From: Pseudodesulfovibrio sp. 5S69
Lineage (GTDB): Bacteria > Desulfobacterota > Desulfovibrionia > Desulfovibrionales > Desulfovibrionaceae
Direction: 5' to 3'
DNA length: 64,000 nucleotides
NCBI RefSeq assembly: GCF_037094465.1
Contig: NZ_CP146609.1
Location: 1 to 64,000 of the forward strand
The stretch's first letter is position 1. Each line of letters opens with the position of its first letter. A program made the position numbers and the translations under genes. Below, piece by piece: positions 7,632 through 17,381 of this stretch. Under the pieces are notes generated by a model, which was given only the letters and a program-made list of their open reading frames with translations, searched no databases and was not told the DNA's origin.

Positions 7632-8030
7632 TTATTGCCGCGCGGCCTGGCACTTAGGGCAGATGCCCACGAACTCCACGTTGGTGGTCAGTATCTTGTA
7701 GCCGCTGGTGCAGCTCTCCGGGATGACCGGGATGTCGATGTCGCATTCCACGTCGGCCACGGCCGTACAGACTTCGCACCGGATGTGCGGGTGCGGCTCC
7801 GGCGTGCCGTCGAAGCGCTTCTGCTCGCCGGGGGCGCCCAGCTTGAGCACCAACCCTTTGGACGACAGAAACTCAAGATTACGATACACCGTGCCCAGGC
7901 TGATCCTGGGGATAATCTTGCGCACCATGTCGTAAACCTCGTCGGCCGTAGGGTGCGACTTGACCTTGCGCAACTCTTCCAAAATAACTTTCCGCTGCTT
8001 GGAAAGCCTGAAACCCATTTCTTGAGCCAT
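7632..8030 (-). CDS. Fur-family transcriptional regulator, probably PerR-type
   Basis: 132 aa. The N-terminal winged helix includes RLSKQRKVILEEL and SLGTVYRNLEFLSSKG. The C-terminal dimer domain has PHPHIRCEVC and CPKC, giving the two CXXC pairs of the structural zinc site. ATG 8030 is chosen because GGAGG lies 6 nt upstream; a longer frame has no ribosome site. Its place beside rbr-dfx-rub-roo and the matching boxes in both promoters argue for peroxide or iron sensing and control of that cluster plus itself. The PerR assignment is from context. Confidence 0.85.
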   Translation of the reverse strand: MAQEMGFRLSKQRKVILEELRKVKSHPTADEVYDMVRKIIPRISLGTVYRNLEFLSSKGLVLKLGAPGEQKRFDGTPEPHPHIRCEVCTAVADVECDIDIPVIPESCTSGYKILTTNVEFVGICPKCQAARQ

Positions 8031-8046
8031 GGATGTCCTCCATATT

Positions 8047-8084
8047 TGATAACAATTACTATTCACCCAGACCGACCTTGTCAA
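8047..8084 (-). promoter_or_regulatory. Autoregulated promoter of the Fur/PerR gene
   Basis: TTGACA (8084-8079), 17 bp, then TAGTAATTGTTATCA (8061-8047), a 7-1-7 dyad with 11 of 14 Fur-consensus matches lying over the -10. The leader would be only about 20 nt, with GGAGG inside it. Confidence 0.6.
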
Positions 8085-8230
8085 GGGGAATCGTCGCCAG
8101 CGAAATTTACGGCTCATTATCCCAGAAAAGCAATTACTGCAAATGGCCCGGATGGGCAGAAGGTAGCAGCCTTGATTTGCTGGATAACTTCAGCCTGTTC
8201 AGGCCCGGCGGCCGGTGTCCGGAGCGCGTG

Positions 8231-8256
8231 AAAAAAGGCCCGGCCGAAGCCGGGCC
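8231..8256 (-). terminator. Terminator of the chemoreceptor operon
   Basis: Minus-strand GGCCCGGC-TTCG-GCCGGGCC followed by six T, 20 nt after the chemoreceptor stop. The UUCG loop adds stability. Confidence 0.8.
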
Positions 8257-8275
8257 CGTTGTGTCTTCACGCCCG

Positions 8276-10297
8276 CTAGTTGCGGAACTTGGCTACCAGT
8301 TCAGCCAGTTTCTCGGCCAACTCCGAGACCTCCTGGATGCCCTGGTTGGACTTGCGGATGCCGGACAGGACCTCCTGGGAGAGGTTGTTGATCTGGGTTA
8401 CCCGGGTGTTGATCTCGTCCGAGGTGGAGGACTGCTGCTCCGCCGCGGTGGCGATGCCGTTGACCATGTCGGCGATCGAGTTGGAATGCTTGACGATCTC
8501 GTCGAGCACGCCGCCCGCCTCCTGGGCCATGCCCGAGGTGTTCACGACCCGTTTCTTGACGGTGTCCATCTCCTTGACCACGTCGCTGGTGGACTGCTGG
8601 ATCAGGGAGATGGCCCCCTCGACCTCCTTGGTGGCGTCCATGGTCTTCTCGGCCAGCTTGCGGACCTCGTCCGCGACCACTGCGAAGCCGCGCCCGGCCT
8701 CGCCCGCGCGGGCCGCCTCGATGGCTGCGTTGAGCGCCAGCAGGTTGGTCTGGTCCGCGATGTCGTTGATCACGGCCATGACCTGACCGATGTTCTCGGC
8801 CCGGGTGGACAGGGAGGCCAGGGCCTCGGCCAGGTTCTCGGTGATGTCGGCCACGGAGTTGATCTCCTCCACGGTCTTGCCCACCACCACGCCGCCCGAG
8901 GCGGCCACCTTGTTGGCCTGGTCCGACGCCTCGGCGGTCTCGGAGGCGTTCTTGGCCACCTCCAGCACCGTGGCGTTCATCTCCTCCATGGCCGTGGCCA
9001 CCTGGCTGGTCTCGTTGGCCGTGGTGTCCACCCCGTTGGCCAGTTGGTCCATCTGGGTGGACAGGATGTTGGAGGCCTCGTTGAGCTTGTTGGCCACTTC
9101 GGTGACCTCGTTGGCCACCTCCAGGAGGTTCTGGCGCTGCTGCTCGATGTTCTTCTTGTCCTCTTCCTCGCGCGTCAGGTCGATGAGCACGCAGATGACG
9201 CCCACGGTCTCGCCTTCGGCGTCCTTGAGCGGCGAGGCCTCGAACAGGAGCGGGAAGGTGGTTCCGTCCCGGCGGGTGAACACGAAGCGGCCGTTGAGCG
9301 GCTCGCCCAGGGCGATGACCTCGCCCGCGTTGCAGGCGGAGCCGTCCTCGGACTCGCAGGCGAAGACCTCGGACACGGGACGGCCCTTGAGTTCCTCCTC
9401 GGACAGATCGAGGATGGCCTGCAGGGGCGGATTGGCGAACTGCAGGGTCTGCTGCGCGTCGGTCACGAACAGGGGGACCACGATGCCGCTGAGCACGCTC
9501 TGATTGTATTCCAGTTGGTTCTTGATCTGGCCGACCATGGCCCCGAGGTAGCGCGACAGGGAACCGAGCTCGTCGGTTCCGGCCACTTCGAACCGGGCGT
9601 CCAGGTTGCCGTGCGCCACGTCCTTGGCGGTGGTCGCGATGGACGTGATGCGGTTGACGATGGCCTTGCGCATGAAGATGATCAGCGCGGCCAGCAGGGC
9701 CAGGACGCCGAGCACCGAGATGCCGGCGGATTTGAACTGGTTTTCGAGCAGTGCGTTGTACTGCGGGCTGACGTCCACGGCCACGACCATGGACCCGAGG
9801 ATCTTCCGGCTGCGGCCATGGCAGTGATAACAGAACGGATTGTTCTCGACGGTCTTGACCTCGACGAAGTGGCGCTTGCCGTCGATGTCCTCGAGTTTGC
9901 CCTCGGCCAGCTTCTCCTCAAGCCCCCTGGTCACCAGGTCGGGCAGCCCGGCCTCGGGCCGGACCTCGAAGATCTTCTTGCGCTCGGCGTCGGTCTCGGT
10001 GGAATAGGTGATCTCGCCCTTGTAGTCGGTCAGGTAGACCTTGATGTCCGGATAGCGCTCGGCCATCTGCAGGAACTTGATCTCGGTGCCGTCGTTGTCC
10101 CCCTTGGCCATGGGGTCCTCGATGGCGATGTAGAGCATGTCCGCCACCCGCTCGGCGGCTATGGCCACCTCGCTCAGGGTGTGGTCCTTGGTGGACATGG
10201 AGCTGTAGGCGAACAACCCGGCAAAGGCCAGGATGGTCAACAGGGACGACAACAGGATGAGCTTGATGCCCAGGGACCGCGTGATGAAATTGTCCAT
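8276..10297 (-). CDS. Methyl-accepting chemotaxis protein with c-type heme motif in the sensor domain
   Basis: 673 aa. TM1 is about residues 10-31 and a periplasmic domain covers 32-190. TM2 is about 191-209, then HAMP to about 262, a PAS domain with VICVLIDLTREEE at its end, and the long MCP signalling hairpin containing VVADEVRKLAEKT. The periplasmic part holds CYHCH (156-160), a c-type heme attachment motif, as in the redox-sensing DcrA receptor of D. vulgaris. It probably steers motility by redox potential or O2. AGGAGG precedes the ATG. The tetraheme cytochrome gene ends 8 nt upstream, so the two share a transcript. Confidence 0.9.
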   Translation of the reverse strand: MDNFITRSLGIKLILLSSLLTILAFAGLFAYSSMSTKDHTLSEVAIAAERVADMLYIAIEDPMAKGDNDGTEIKFLQMAERYPDIKVYLTDYKGEITYSTETDAERKKIFEVRPEAGLPDLVTRGLEEKLAEGKLEDIDGKRHFVEVKTVENNPFCYHCHGRSRKILGSMVVAVDVSPQYNALLENQFKSAGISVLGVLALLAALIIFMRKAIVNRITSIATTAKDVAHGNLDARFEVAGTDELGSLSRYLGAMVGQIKNQLEYNQSVLSGIVVPLFVTDAQQTLQFANPPLQAILDLSEEELKGRPVSEVFACESEDGSACNAGEVIALGEPLNGRFVFTRRDGTTFPLLFEASPLKDAEGETVGVICVLIDLTREEEDKKNIEQQRQNLLEVANEVTEVANKLNEASNILSTQMDQLANGVDTTANETSQVATAMEEMNATVLEVAKNASETAEASDQANKVAASGGVVVGKTVEEINSVADITENLAEALASLSTRAENIGQVMAVINDIADQTNLLALNAAIEAARAGEAGRGFAVVADEVRKLAEKTMDATKEVEGAISLIQQSTSDVVKEMDTVKKRVVNTSGMAQEAGGVLDEIVKHSNSIADMVNGIATAAEQQSSTSDEINTRVTQINNLSQEVLSGIRKSNQGIQEVSELAEKLAELVAKFRN

Positions 10298-10305
10298 ACG
10301 GCCTC

Positions 10306-10791
10306 CTAGTGCGCCCCGCCGTACAACAGCGGCTTGAAGTCAAACGCCTTGACCCGCTCGGGGTTGTGGCAACCGGTGCAGTCGTCCAGGCTCAACTTGC
10401 CCTTGATCAGTTCCGGGTCACCCCCGGACTCCACATGGTCGTAGCCCGGCCCGTGGCAGACCTCGCACCCGGCCTGGGCCAGGTCCGGGGTCTTCTCGAA
10501 GCTGACGAACCCGCCCGGCTTGCCGTACCCGGTCATGTGGCAGCCGTAACACTCGGCCAGCTCATCCGGGGTCAGGTCGCCCATCATGATCTTGACGGAG
10601 TCCCCGGAATGGGCCTTCTTCGCAAATTTCTTGTAGTTGCCGTATTCCTGCTCGTGGCATTCATTGCACGCCTCGGAACCGACGTAGCGTCCTGAATCCG
10701 TCCGGCCCGTACCGGTCATAGCGGCGGATACGACAAGGGCTGCCAGCGAAAATGCACAGCAGCCCTTGATCCAAACCGATCTTTTGAACAT
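10306..10791 (-). CDS. Exported four-heme c-type cytochrome
   Basis: 161 aa. A signal peptide (about 1-30) is followed by four CXXCH sites: CNECH (42-46), CYGCH, CEVCH and CTGCH. Spacing and the GYDHVESGG stretch resemble the cytochrome c554/multiheme family rather than cytochrome c3. It is periplasmic. Being 8 nt upstream of the heme-motif chemoreceptor, it may pass electrons to that sensor, or both may belong to one redox-response unit; that link is inference. Confidence 0.85.
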   Translation of the reverse strand: MFKRSVWIKGCCAFSLAALVVSAAMTGTGRTDSGRYVGSEACNECHEQEYGNYKKFAKKAHSGDSVKIMMGDLTPDELAECYGCHMTGYGKPGGFVSFEKTPDLAQAGCEVCHGPGYDHVESGGDPELIKGKLSLDDCTGCHNPERVKAFDFKPLLYGGAH

Positions 10792-10936
10792 GAACCAACC
10801 CCCATCAGCTATAAAGCCAGGTGCCGCAACCGGCCGGGCACCCTTAACCCGGCCTGGTCAAATACGCCGTCACCATAGAGAATTATTCACTTTTGGTAAA
10901 GGCTTGGCGTTAGGGATTGTGTTCTGTGAGGCCAAG

Positions 10937-13933
10937 TTACCAGGCCAGGGTCTCCTTGAAGGCGCGGGCCAGGTCCGAAACGTCTGCGTCCAGGACCTTG
11001 CGGTCGGCCAGGGTGGCGCTCAGGGCGGGCGCCTCCGAGACATTGCCGACCCAGGCGCAGTCCTGTCCGGCGAACAGGGACTCGAACCGTTCGCGGTCGG
11101 TCGGGGCTACCGAAACCACCAGCCGGCTGGCGGATTCGGCATAGAGCAGGCCGGTCAGGTTGAGCTCGCCGCAGGCGGGCACCTGGTCCAGATCCACTTC
11201 CGCGCCGAGCCGTCCGCCGATGCACATCTCGGCCAGGGCCACGCCCAGGCCGCCGTCCGAGCAGTCGTGACAGGCGGTGATCAGCCCGGCCTGGGAGGCC
11301 GCGAACACGGTCTCATACCGCCTCTTGGCGGTGAGCAGGTCCACCTGGGGCACGCGGGCGTCGGAGAAACCGAGCTGGGCCGCGATCTCGCTGCCGCCCA
11401 TCTCGGGTCTGGTGAGGCCCAGGACGTAGATCAGGTCGCCCGGCTTCTTGAAGTCCGAGGTCAGGCACTTGTTCACGTCCGGGATGACGCCGATGATCGA
11501 GAAGAGCACGGTGGGCGGGATGGAAATCTTGCGGCCGCCGCCCTTGTAGTCGTTCTTCATGGAATCCTTGCCGGACACGCAGGGCACGCCGAAGCCGAGG
11601 CAGTAATGGGCCAGGGCCTGGTTGGCACGGACCAGTTGGGCCAGCTTGTAGTGGCCGTCCGGGGTGGACTCGGACTGGACCGGGTCGCACCAGCAGAAGT
11701 TGTCCACGCCGGCCATGTAGGAGACGTCGCCGCCCACGGCCACCGCGTTGCGCACGGCCTCGTCGATGGCGTTGGCCATCATCCAGTAGGTGTCAAAATC
11801 CGAGAACTGCGGGCAGATGCCGTGGGAGACCACCAACCCCCTGTCCGAGCCGTATTCGGGCCGGATGACGCCCGCATCCGACGGGCCGTCGCCGTGCACG
11901 CCGACCATGGGCTTGACTGCGGACTTGCCCTGGACCTCGTGGTCGTACTGCCGGACCACATACTCCTTGGAGCAGATGTTCAGGCGGCCGAGCATGGCCT
12001 TGAGCAGTGCGTTCTGGTCGTCGGCCACGGGCACCGCGTCCTGGACGATTGCGGGCCGCTTCCAGACCGCCGTAAGCTCCATCTGGGGCACGCCGTGGTG
12101 CAGGAACTCCATGTCCAGGCAGGTGACCAGCTTGTCGCCGTAGCGCACCAGGTACTTGCCCGATTCGGTGAAGGTGCCGAGTGCGGTGGACTCCACGTCC
12201 ATCTCGTCGGACAGGCGCATGAACTCGTCGAGCTTGTCCGCGGGCACGGCCATGGTCATACGCTCCTGGGCCTCGGAGATGAGAATCTCCCACGGGCGCA
12301 GGCCGTCGTACTTGAGCGGGGCCTTTTTCAGGTCCATGTCGAAGCCGCCGGAATCCTCGGCCATCTCGCCCACGGAGGAGGACAGGCCGCCCGCCCCGTT
12401 GTCGGTGATGGCGTGGTACAGCCCGAGGTCGCGGGCGCGCATGAGAAAATCGTACATCTTGCGCTGGGTGATGGGGTCTCCGATCTGGACCGCCGTGGCC
12501 GGGGAGCCCTCGTGCAGTTCCTCGGACGAGAAGGTCGCGCCGTGGATGCCGTCCGCGCCGATGCGGCCGCCGGACATGACGATGACGTCGCCGGGCAGGG
12601 CGCACTTCTCGTAGGACGGGTGCCCGGACACCGTGACCGGCATGGTCCCGATGGTGCCGCAGTAGACCAGCGGCTTGCCCAGGTAGCGCTCGTCGAAGAC
12701 GATGGACCCGTTCACGGTCGGGATGCCGGACTTGTTGCCGCCGTGCTCCACGCCCTCGCGCACGCCCTCGAAGACGCGGCGCGGGTGCAGCAACCGGGGC
12801 GGCAGCTCGCCCTCGTGGAACGGGGAGGCGAAGCAGAAGACGTCGGTGTTGCACAACAGGTTCGCGCCCATGCCCGTGCCCATGGGGTCGCGGTTGACGC
12901 CGACGATGCCGGTCAGGGCTCCGCCGTAGGGGTCGAGCGCGGACGGGGAGTTGTGCGTCTCCATCTTGACGCAGACGTTGATGGATTCGGAAAATTTGAT
13001 CACGCCCGCGTTGTCCTTGAACACGGACAGGCAGTAGTCGCCGCCCTCGCGGGAGGCCGCGTTGCGAGCGCGGATCTGTTTGGTCGAGCCCTGAATGAAG
13101 GTCTTGTACAGGCTGGAGTACTCGACGGTCTTGCCGGTCTCGGTGTTTTGGTACTCGATCTTGGCCGAGAATATCTTGTGCTTGCAGTGCTCGGACCAGG
13201 TCTGGGCCAGGACCTCGATCTCGGCGTCCGTGGGGTCGGCGGACAGGCCGACCTTCGCGCGCTCGGCCGCAACCGCCGGGTCGGCGAAGTAGGCGCGGAT
13301 GTCGTGCAGCTCCCTGAGCGACAGGGCCAGGGTATTGGCTCGGGAAAAATCCATCAGTTCGTCGTCGGACATGGTCGACAGGGGGATGACCGCCACCTCG
13401 TCGGAGGCCTGGCCCGTAACCCGGGCGGCCTTGGCCGTAAAACCGGGGTCGTCGGCCCACTGGGCGGCGGACTTGTACTCGAAGCGCTGGATCAGCTCGT
13501 TGGCGAGCAGGTCCTTGGCGATACGGTGCGCGCCCGCGTCGTCCATATCGGCCTGGATGAGGTACTGGCGCGAGGTGTAGACCTTGATCCCCTCGCGCTC
13601 GGCCTTGGACAGGCCCAGGACCACGCCCATGGTCTCGCGGGCGGTGCGGCCCTCGTTGTCGGTCACGCCGGGCCGGAAGCCGACCTCGATGATCCAGTCG
13701 AAGTCGCGCGCCAGGGGTTCGAGCGAGACCTCGTGCAGGACCGGGTCATGCAGCGCGGCCCGCTCCAGGACCAGGTCCACCTGCTCCTGCGTCGCGCCCT
13801 CCAAGGTGAACACGTTGACGATGCGGACGTCGCGCACGTCCATGCCGAGCTCGCTCTTGATCTTGCGGGCGATCTTCTCGCCCAGCACGTCCCGGACGCC
13901 TTCCTTCAGTCCAACGATCACACGACAAAGCAT
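10937..13933 (-). CDS. purL: Phosphoribosylformylglycinamidine synthase (PurS-PurL type)
   Basis: 998 aa. An N-terminal PurS-like domain (about 1-80, LCRVIVGLKEGVRD) is fused to the PurL catalytic core, with WSEHCKHKIF, KMETHNSPSALDPYGGA, RDPMGTG, GRIGADGIHGATFSSEE and SGKDSMKNDY. It converts FGAR to FGAM with ATP in purine synthesis. No glutamine amidotransferase domain is present at the C-terminus, so a separate PurQ is expected elsewhere. GGAGAGG lies 6 nt before ATG. Confidence 0.92.
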   Translation of the reverse strand: MLCRVIVGLKEGVRDVLGEKIARKIKSELGMDVRDVRIVNVFTLEGATQEQVDLVLERAALHDPVLHEVSLEPLARDFDWIIEVGFRPGVTDNEGRTARETMGVVLGLSKAEREGIKVYTSRQYLIQADMDDAGAHRIAKDLLANELIQRFEYKSAAQWADDPGFTAKAARVTGQASDEVAVIPLSTMSDDELMDFSRANTLALSLRELHDIRAYFADPAVAAERAKVGLSADPTDAEIEVLAQTWSEHCKHKIFSAKIEYQNTETGKTVEYSSLYKTFIQGSTKQIRARNAASREGGDYCLSVFKDNAGVIKFSESINVCVKMETHNSPSALDPYGGALTGIVGVNRDPMGTGMGANLLCNTDVFCFASPFHEGELPPRLLHPRRVFEGVREGVEHGGNKSGIPTVNGSIVFDERYLGKPLVYCGTIGTMPVTVSGHPSYEKCALPGDVIVMSGGRIGADGIHGATFSSEELHEGSPATAVQIGDPITQRKMYDFLMRARDLGLYHAITDNGAGGLSSSVGEMAEDSGGFDMDLKKAPLKYDGLRPWEILISEAQERMTMAVPADKLDEFMRLSDEMDVESTALGTFTESGKYLVRYGDKLVTCLDMEFLHHGVPQMELTAVWKRPAIVQDAVPVADDQNALLKAMLGRLNICSKEYVVRQYDHEVQGKSAVKPMVGVHGDGPSDAGVIRPEYGSDRGLVVSHGICPQFSDFDTYWMMANAIDEAVRNAVAVGGDVSYMAGVDNFCWCDPVQSESTPDGHYKLAQLVRANQALAHYCLGFGVPCVSGKDSMKNDYKGGGRKISIPPTVLFSIIGVIPDVNKCLTSDFKKPGDLIYVLGLTRPEMGGSEIAAQLGFSDARVPQVDLLTAKRRYETVFAASQAGLITACHDCSDGGLGVALAEMCIGGRLGAEVDLDQVPACGELNLTGLLYAESASRLVVSVAPTDRERFESLFAGQDCAWVGNVSEAPALSATLADRKVLDADVSDLARAFKETLAW

Positions 13934-13965
13934 ATCTGGCCTCTCCTCTCGATATGAAAAGCTGT

Positions 13966-13998
13966 AGGGCCGGCCTTCCCGTGCGGAGGACCGGCCCT
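13966..13998 (-). terminator. Hairpin between the polyprenyl synthase gene and purL
   Basis: AGGGCCGG pairs with CCGGCCCT around a long loop just after the polyprenyl synthase stop. A TTTT follows a few bases later on the minus strand, so it is at best a weak terminator. Confidence 0.4.
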
Positions 13999-14003
13999 GA
14001 AAG

Positions 14004-14972
14004 TCACTTGGTTCGGGTCAATACGAAATCCGCGGCCTGTTCGAGCACGACCAGCTCGTCGCCGGGCGCGAACCCGTCCAGACACGCCTTGGCCTTTTCG
14101 ACGTACAGGGCGGCCTCCTCCCTGGTCTTCTCCGAGTAGCCCCCCTCCCGGACCTGGTCCAGGATGTCGGCGGTCTGGGCGTCGCTCAGGGAGCCGTCCT
14201 TGAGCGCCTCCAGCAGGACCTCGGCCCCGGCCCCGTCACCCTCCTCCATGAGCAGGATGAGCGGCAGGGTGACCTTGCCCTCCTTGAGGTCGCCGCCCTC
14301 GGGCTTGCCCGTCTCGGACGTGGGCGAGGCGTAGTCCAGGGCGTCGTCCACCAGTTGGAAGGCGATGCCCAGGTTCAGGCCGAACTCGCCTGCGGCGTCC
14401 TCCCGTTCCGGGGAGGCCCCGGCCAGGGCCGCGCCGCACCGGCAGGCGCACTCGATGAGCCGCGCGGTCTTGCCGATGATGATGCGCATGTAGGTCTCCC
14501 GGTCGAGCGACGGACTGCGCGAAAATTCGATCTCCTCGATCTCACCCGCGGCGGTCTCCATGATGCCCTTGGCCAGCAGCCAGGACAGACGCGGATTGCC
14601 GTAGCGCGCGCCCATCTCGTTGGCCAGGGCGAGCAGGGCGTCGCCCGCCAGGATGGTCTCGGTCCGGCCGAAGACCAGATGGGCCGCGTCCCGGCCGCGC
14701 CGCAGTTCGGCGTCGTCCAGGTAGTCGTCGTGCAGCAGGGTGGCGGAATGGAGCAGCTCCAGGGCGGAGGCGATGGCGTGATAGTCGTCCTTGCCGTAGC
14801 CGAGCGCGCGGGCGAACAGGAGGGTAAGCATGGGCCGGATGCGCTTGCCGCCGGACCCGATGATGTACTTGGCGACATCCCGGACCAGCCCGTTGAGCTG
14901 CTCGGCTTCGTTGTCGAGAAATTCATTGATTCCGGGAAGTTCCCGTTGGAAAAAGCGCAGAAGTTCGTCCAT
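14004..14972 (-). CDS. Polyprenyl diphosphate synthase (trans-isoprenyl, quinone side chain)
   Basis: 322 aa, usual length for the IspB/HepT group. The first Asp-rich motif DDYLD (82-86) is followed by RRG, and the second is DDALD near 213; both bind Mg-diphosphate. GGKRIRPML binds IPP. It elongates allylic diphosphates in the cytoplasm. With futalosine hydrolase next door and a MenG-type methyltransferase 3 kb away it most likely makes the menaquinone side chain. Product length cannot be read from sequence. Confidence 0.88.
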   Translation of the reverse strand: MDELLRFFQRELPGINEFLDNEAEQLNGLVRDVAKYIIGSGGKRIRPMLTLLFARALGYGKDDYHAIASALELLHSATLLHDDYLDDAELRRGRDAAHLVFGRTETILAGDALLALANEMGARYGNPRLSWLLAKGIMETAAGEIEEIEFSRSPSLDRETYMRIIIGKTARLIECACRCGAALAGASPEREDAAGEFGLNLGIAFQLVDDALDYASPTSETGKPEGGDLKEGKVTLPLILLMEEGDGAGAEVLLEALKDGSLSDAQTADILDQVREGGYSEKTREEAALYVEKAKACLDGFAPGDELVVLEQAADFVLTRTK

Positions 14973-15017
14973 ATGTGCGTACTATGTCAGGTTGCGGGTT
15001 GCGGGGCAAGCCCCGTG

Positions 15018-15707
15018 TTACGCGGCAAACAGGGTGGTCGCGACGTCATGAAGCGACCTCAGCGCGCCCTTCAGGTTCCAGTCGCCGGGTTCGCGGGAAC
15101 CCACCAGGTTGGAGATGGTCCGCACCTCCAGAAAAGGGAGCCCGCGCAGGGTGGCGGCATAGGCCGCCGCGAATCCCTCCATATTTTCCATCTGTCCGTT
15201 GCAGGACAGTTCGAGCCAGCCGGCCCGCTCCGGAGTTCCGGTCACGCCGGACACGGTCACGCCCGCGGCGCGCAGCCAGTCCTCGCCCAGGGTCAACCCC
15301 ATGCGCCCGGCGTCGCGCACCGGCGACAGCTTGAGCCGGTTCCAGACCTTGCGTCCGCCCGCCTCGCCCTGGGCAAACCCGAGCGCTTCGGGGTCGGCCG
15401 CGCCCTGCTCGTCCAGCAGGCCGTATTCCGGCCAGGTCTCCTGCCAGGCGAAACAGACGGAGCCCATGGGCGTCCCGCCCAGGTCGTACCCCCCGGCGAT
15501 GCCGAGATCGACCACGCCGACCACGTCCGGACGGGCCAGCCACTGCCCGGCGCACAGGGCCGTGTTGAGCAGCCCCACGCCGGTCACGCCCAGAAGCACG
15601 GACCGCCCGCCGACCTCGTACCCGGCCGTTTCGCCCTGGGCCACGGCGGGCGCTTCCGGGAAGGCGGCCCGCATCTCGTTGGCCGTGGCGGTCAGGACCA
15701 GAAGCAC
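15018..15707 (-). CDS. mqnB: Futalosine hydrolase
   Basis: 229 aa nucleoside-phosphorylase-fold protein: LLVLTATANEM at the start, GVTGVGLLNTA, VVDLGIAGGYD, NMEGFAAAYAA and FLEVRTISNLVG, the set found in MqnB. It cleaves futalosine (or aminofutalosine) to dehypoxanthine futalosine in the alternative menaquinone route. MTA/SAH nucleosidase is the nearest alternative but the VRTISNLVG ending and neighbours favour MqnB. It lies 12 nt downstream of the nucleotide-sugar dehydrogenase gene and 45 nt upstream of the polyprenyl synthase. Confidence 0.85.
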   Translation of the reverse strand: MLLVLTATANEMRAAFPEAPAVAQGETAGYEVGGRSVLLGVTGVGLLNTALCAGQWLARPDVVGVVDLGIAGGYDLGGTPMGSVCFAWQETWPEYGLLDEQGAADPEALGFAQGEAGGRKVWNRLKLSPVRDAGRMGLTLGEDWLRAAGVTVSGVTGTPERAGWLELSCNGQMENMEGFAAAYAATLRGLPFLEVRTISNLVGSREPGDWNLKGALRSLHDVATTLFAA

Positions 15708-15719
15708 GGACGGCGCGCC

Positions 15720-17054
<1,335 letters not shown>

Positions 17055-17101
17055 CGACTCCCCGAGTGGACACCAATCGGGTTCTGTGGCTTACTGCCCC
17101 C

Positions 17102-17308
17102 ATGAACATCGACTGGTCGCTTCTCATCGCCGCCATCGGCTTGGCCCTCGTTTTCGAGGGCATTCCCTATTTCCTGTTCGCCGAGCGGATGCCTCGGCTG
17201 CTCACCCGGCTGGCCATCCAGCCGCCGAAATTCCTGCGCTTCATCGGGCTCGCGGCCATCATCCTCGGCCTGCTCGTCATCTCGTTCGGCCGCTCTTTAT
17301 CCCAATAA
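17102..17308 (+). CDS. DUF2065 (YjeT-like) small membrane protein
   Basis: 68 aa with two predicted membrane helices (LLIAAIGLALVFEGIPYFL and FIGLAAIILGLLVISF) joined by a basic loop, matching the YjeT/DUF2065 layout. ATG 17102 is chosen over 17066 because family members start just before the first helix. The ribosome site is poor. Function unknown; inner membrane. Confidence 0.7.
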   Translation: MNIDWSLLIAAIGLALVFEGIPYFLFAERMPRLLTRLAIQPPKFLRFIGLAAIILGLLVISFGRSLSQ

Positions 17309-17381
17309 GGCGCGGCCTGTCCAGAAAGCCGGGCCTATCCCCCGGCCGGACAAGACCTTCCGCCGCGCCGGGCGCGGGCCG

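Noticed and set aside
10766..13957. 1063-codon plus-strand open frame opposite purL
   Set aside because: Third-position GC bias of purL leaves no stops on the other strand; composition is typical of a shadow frame.
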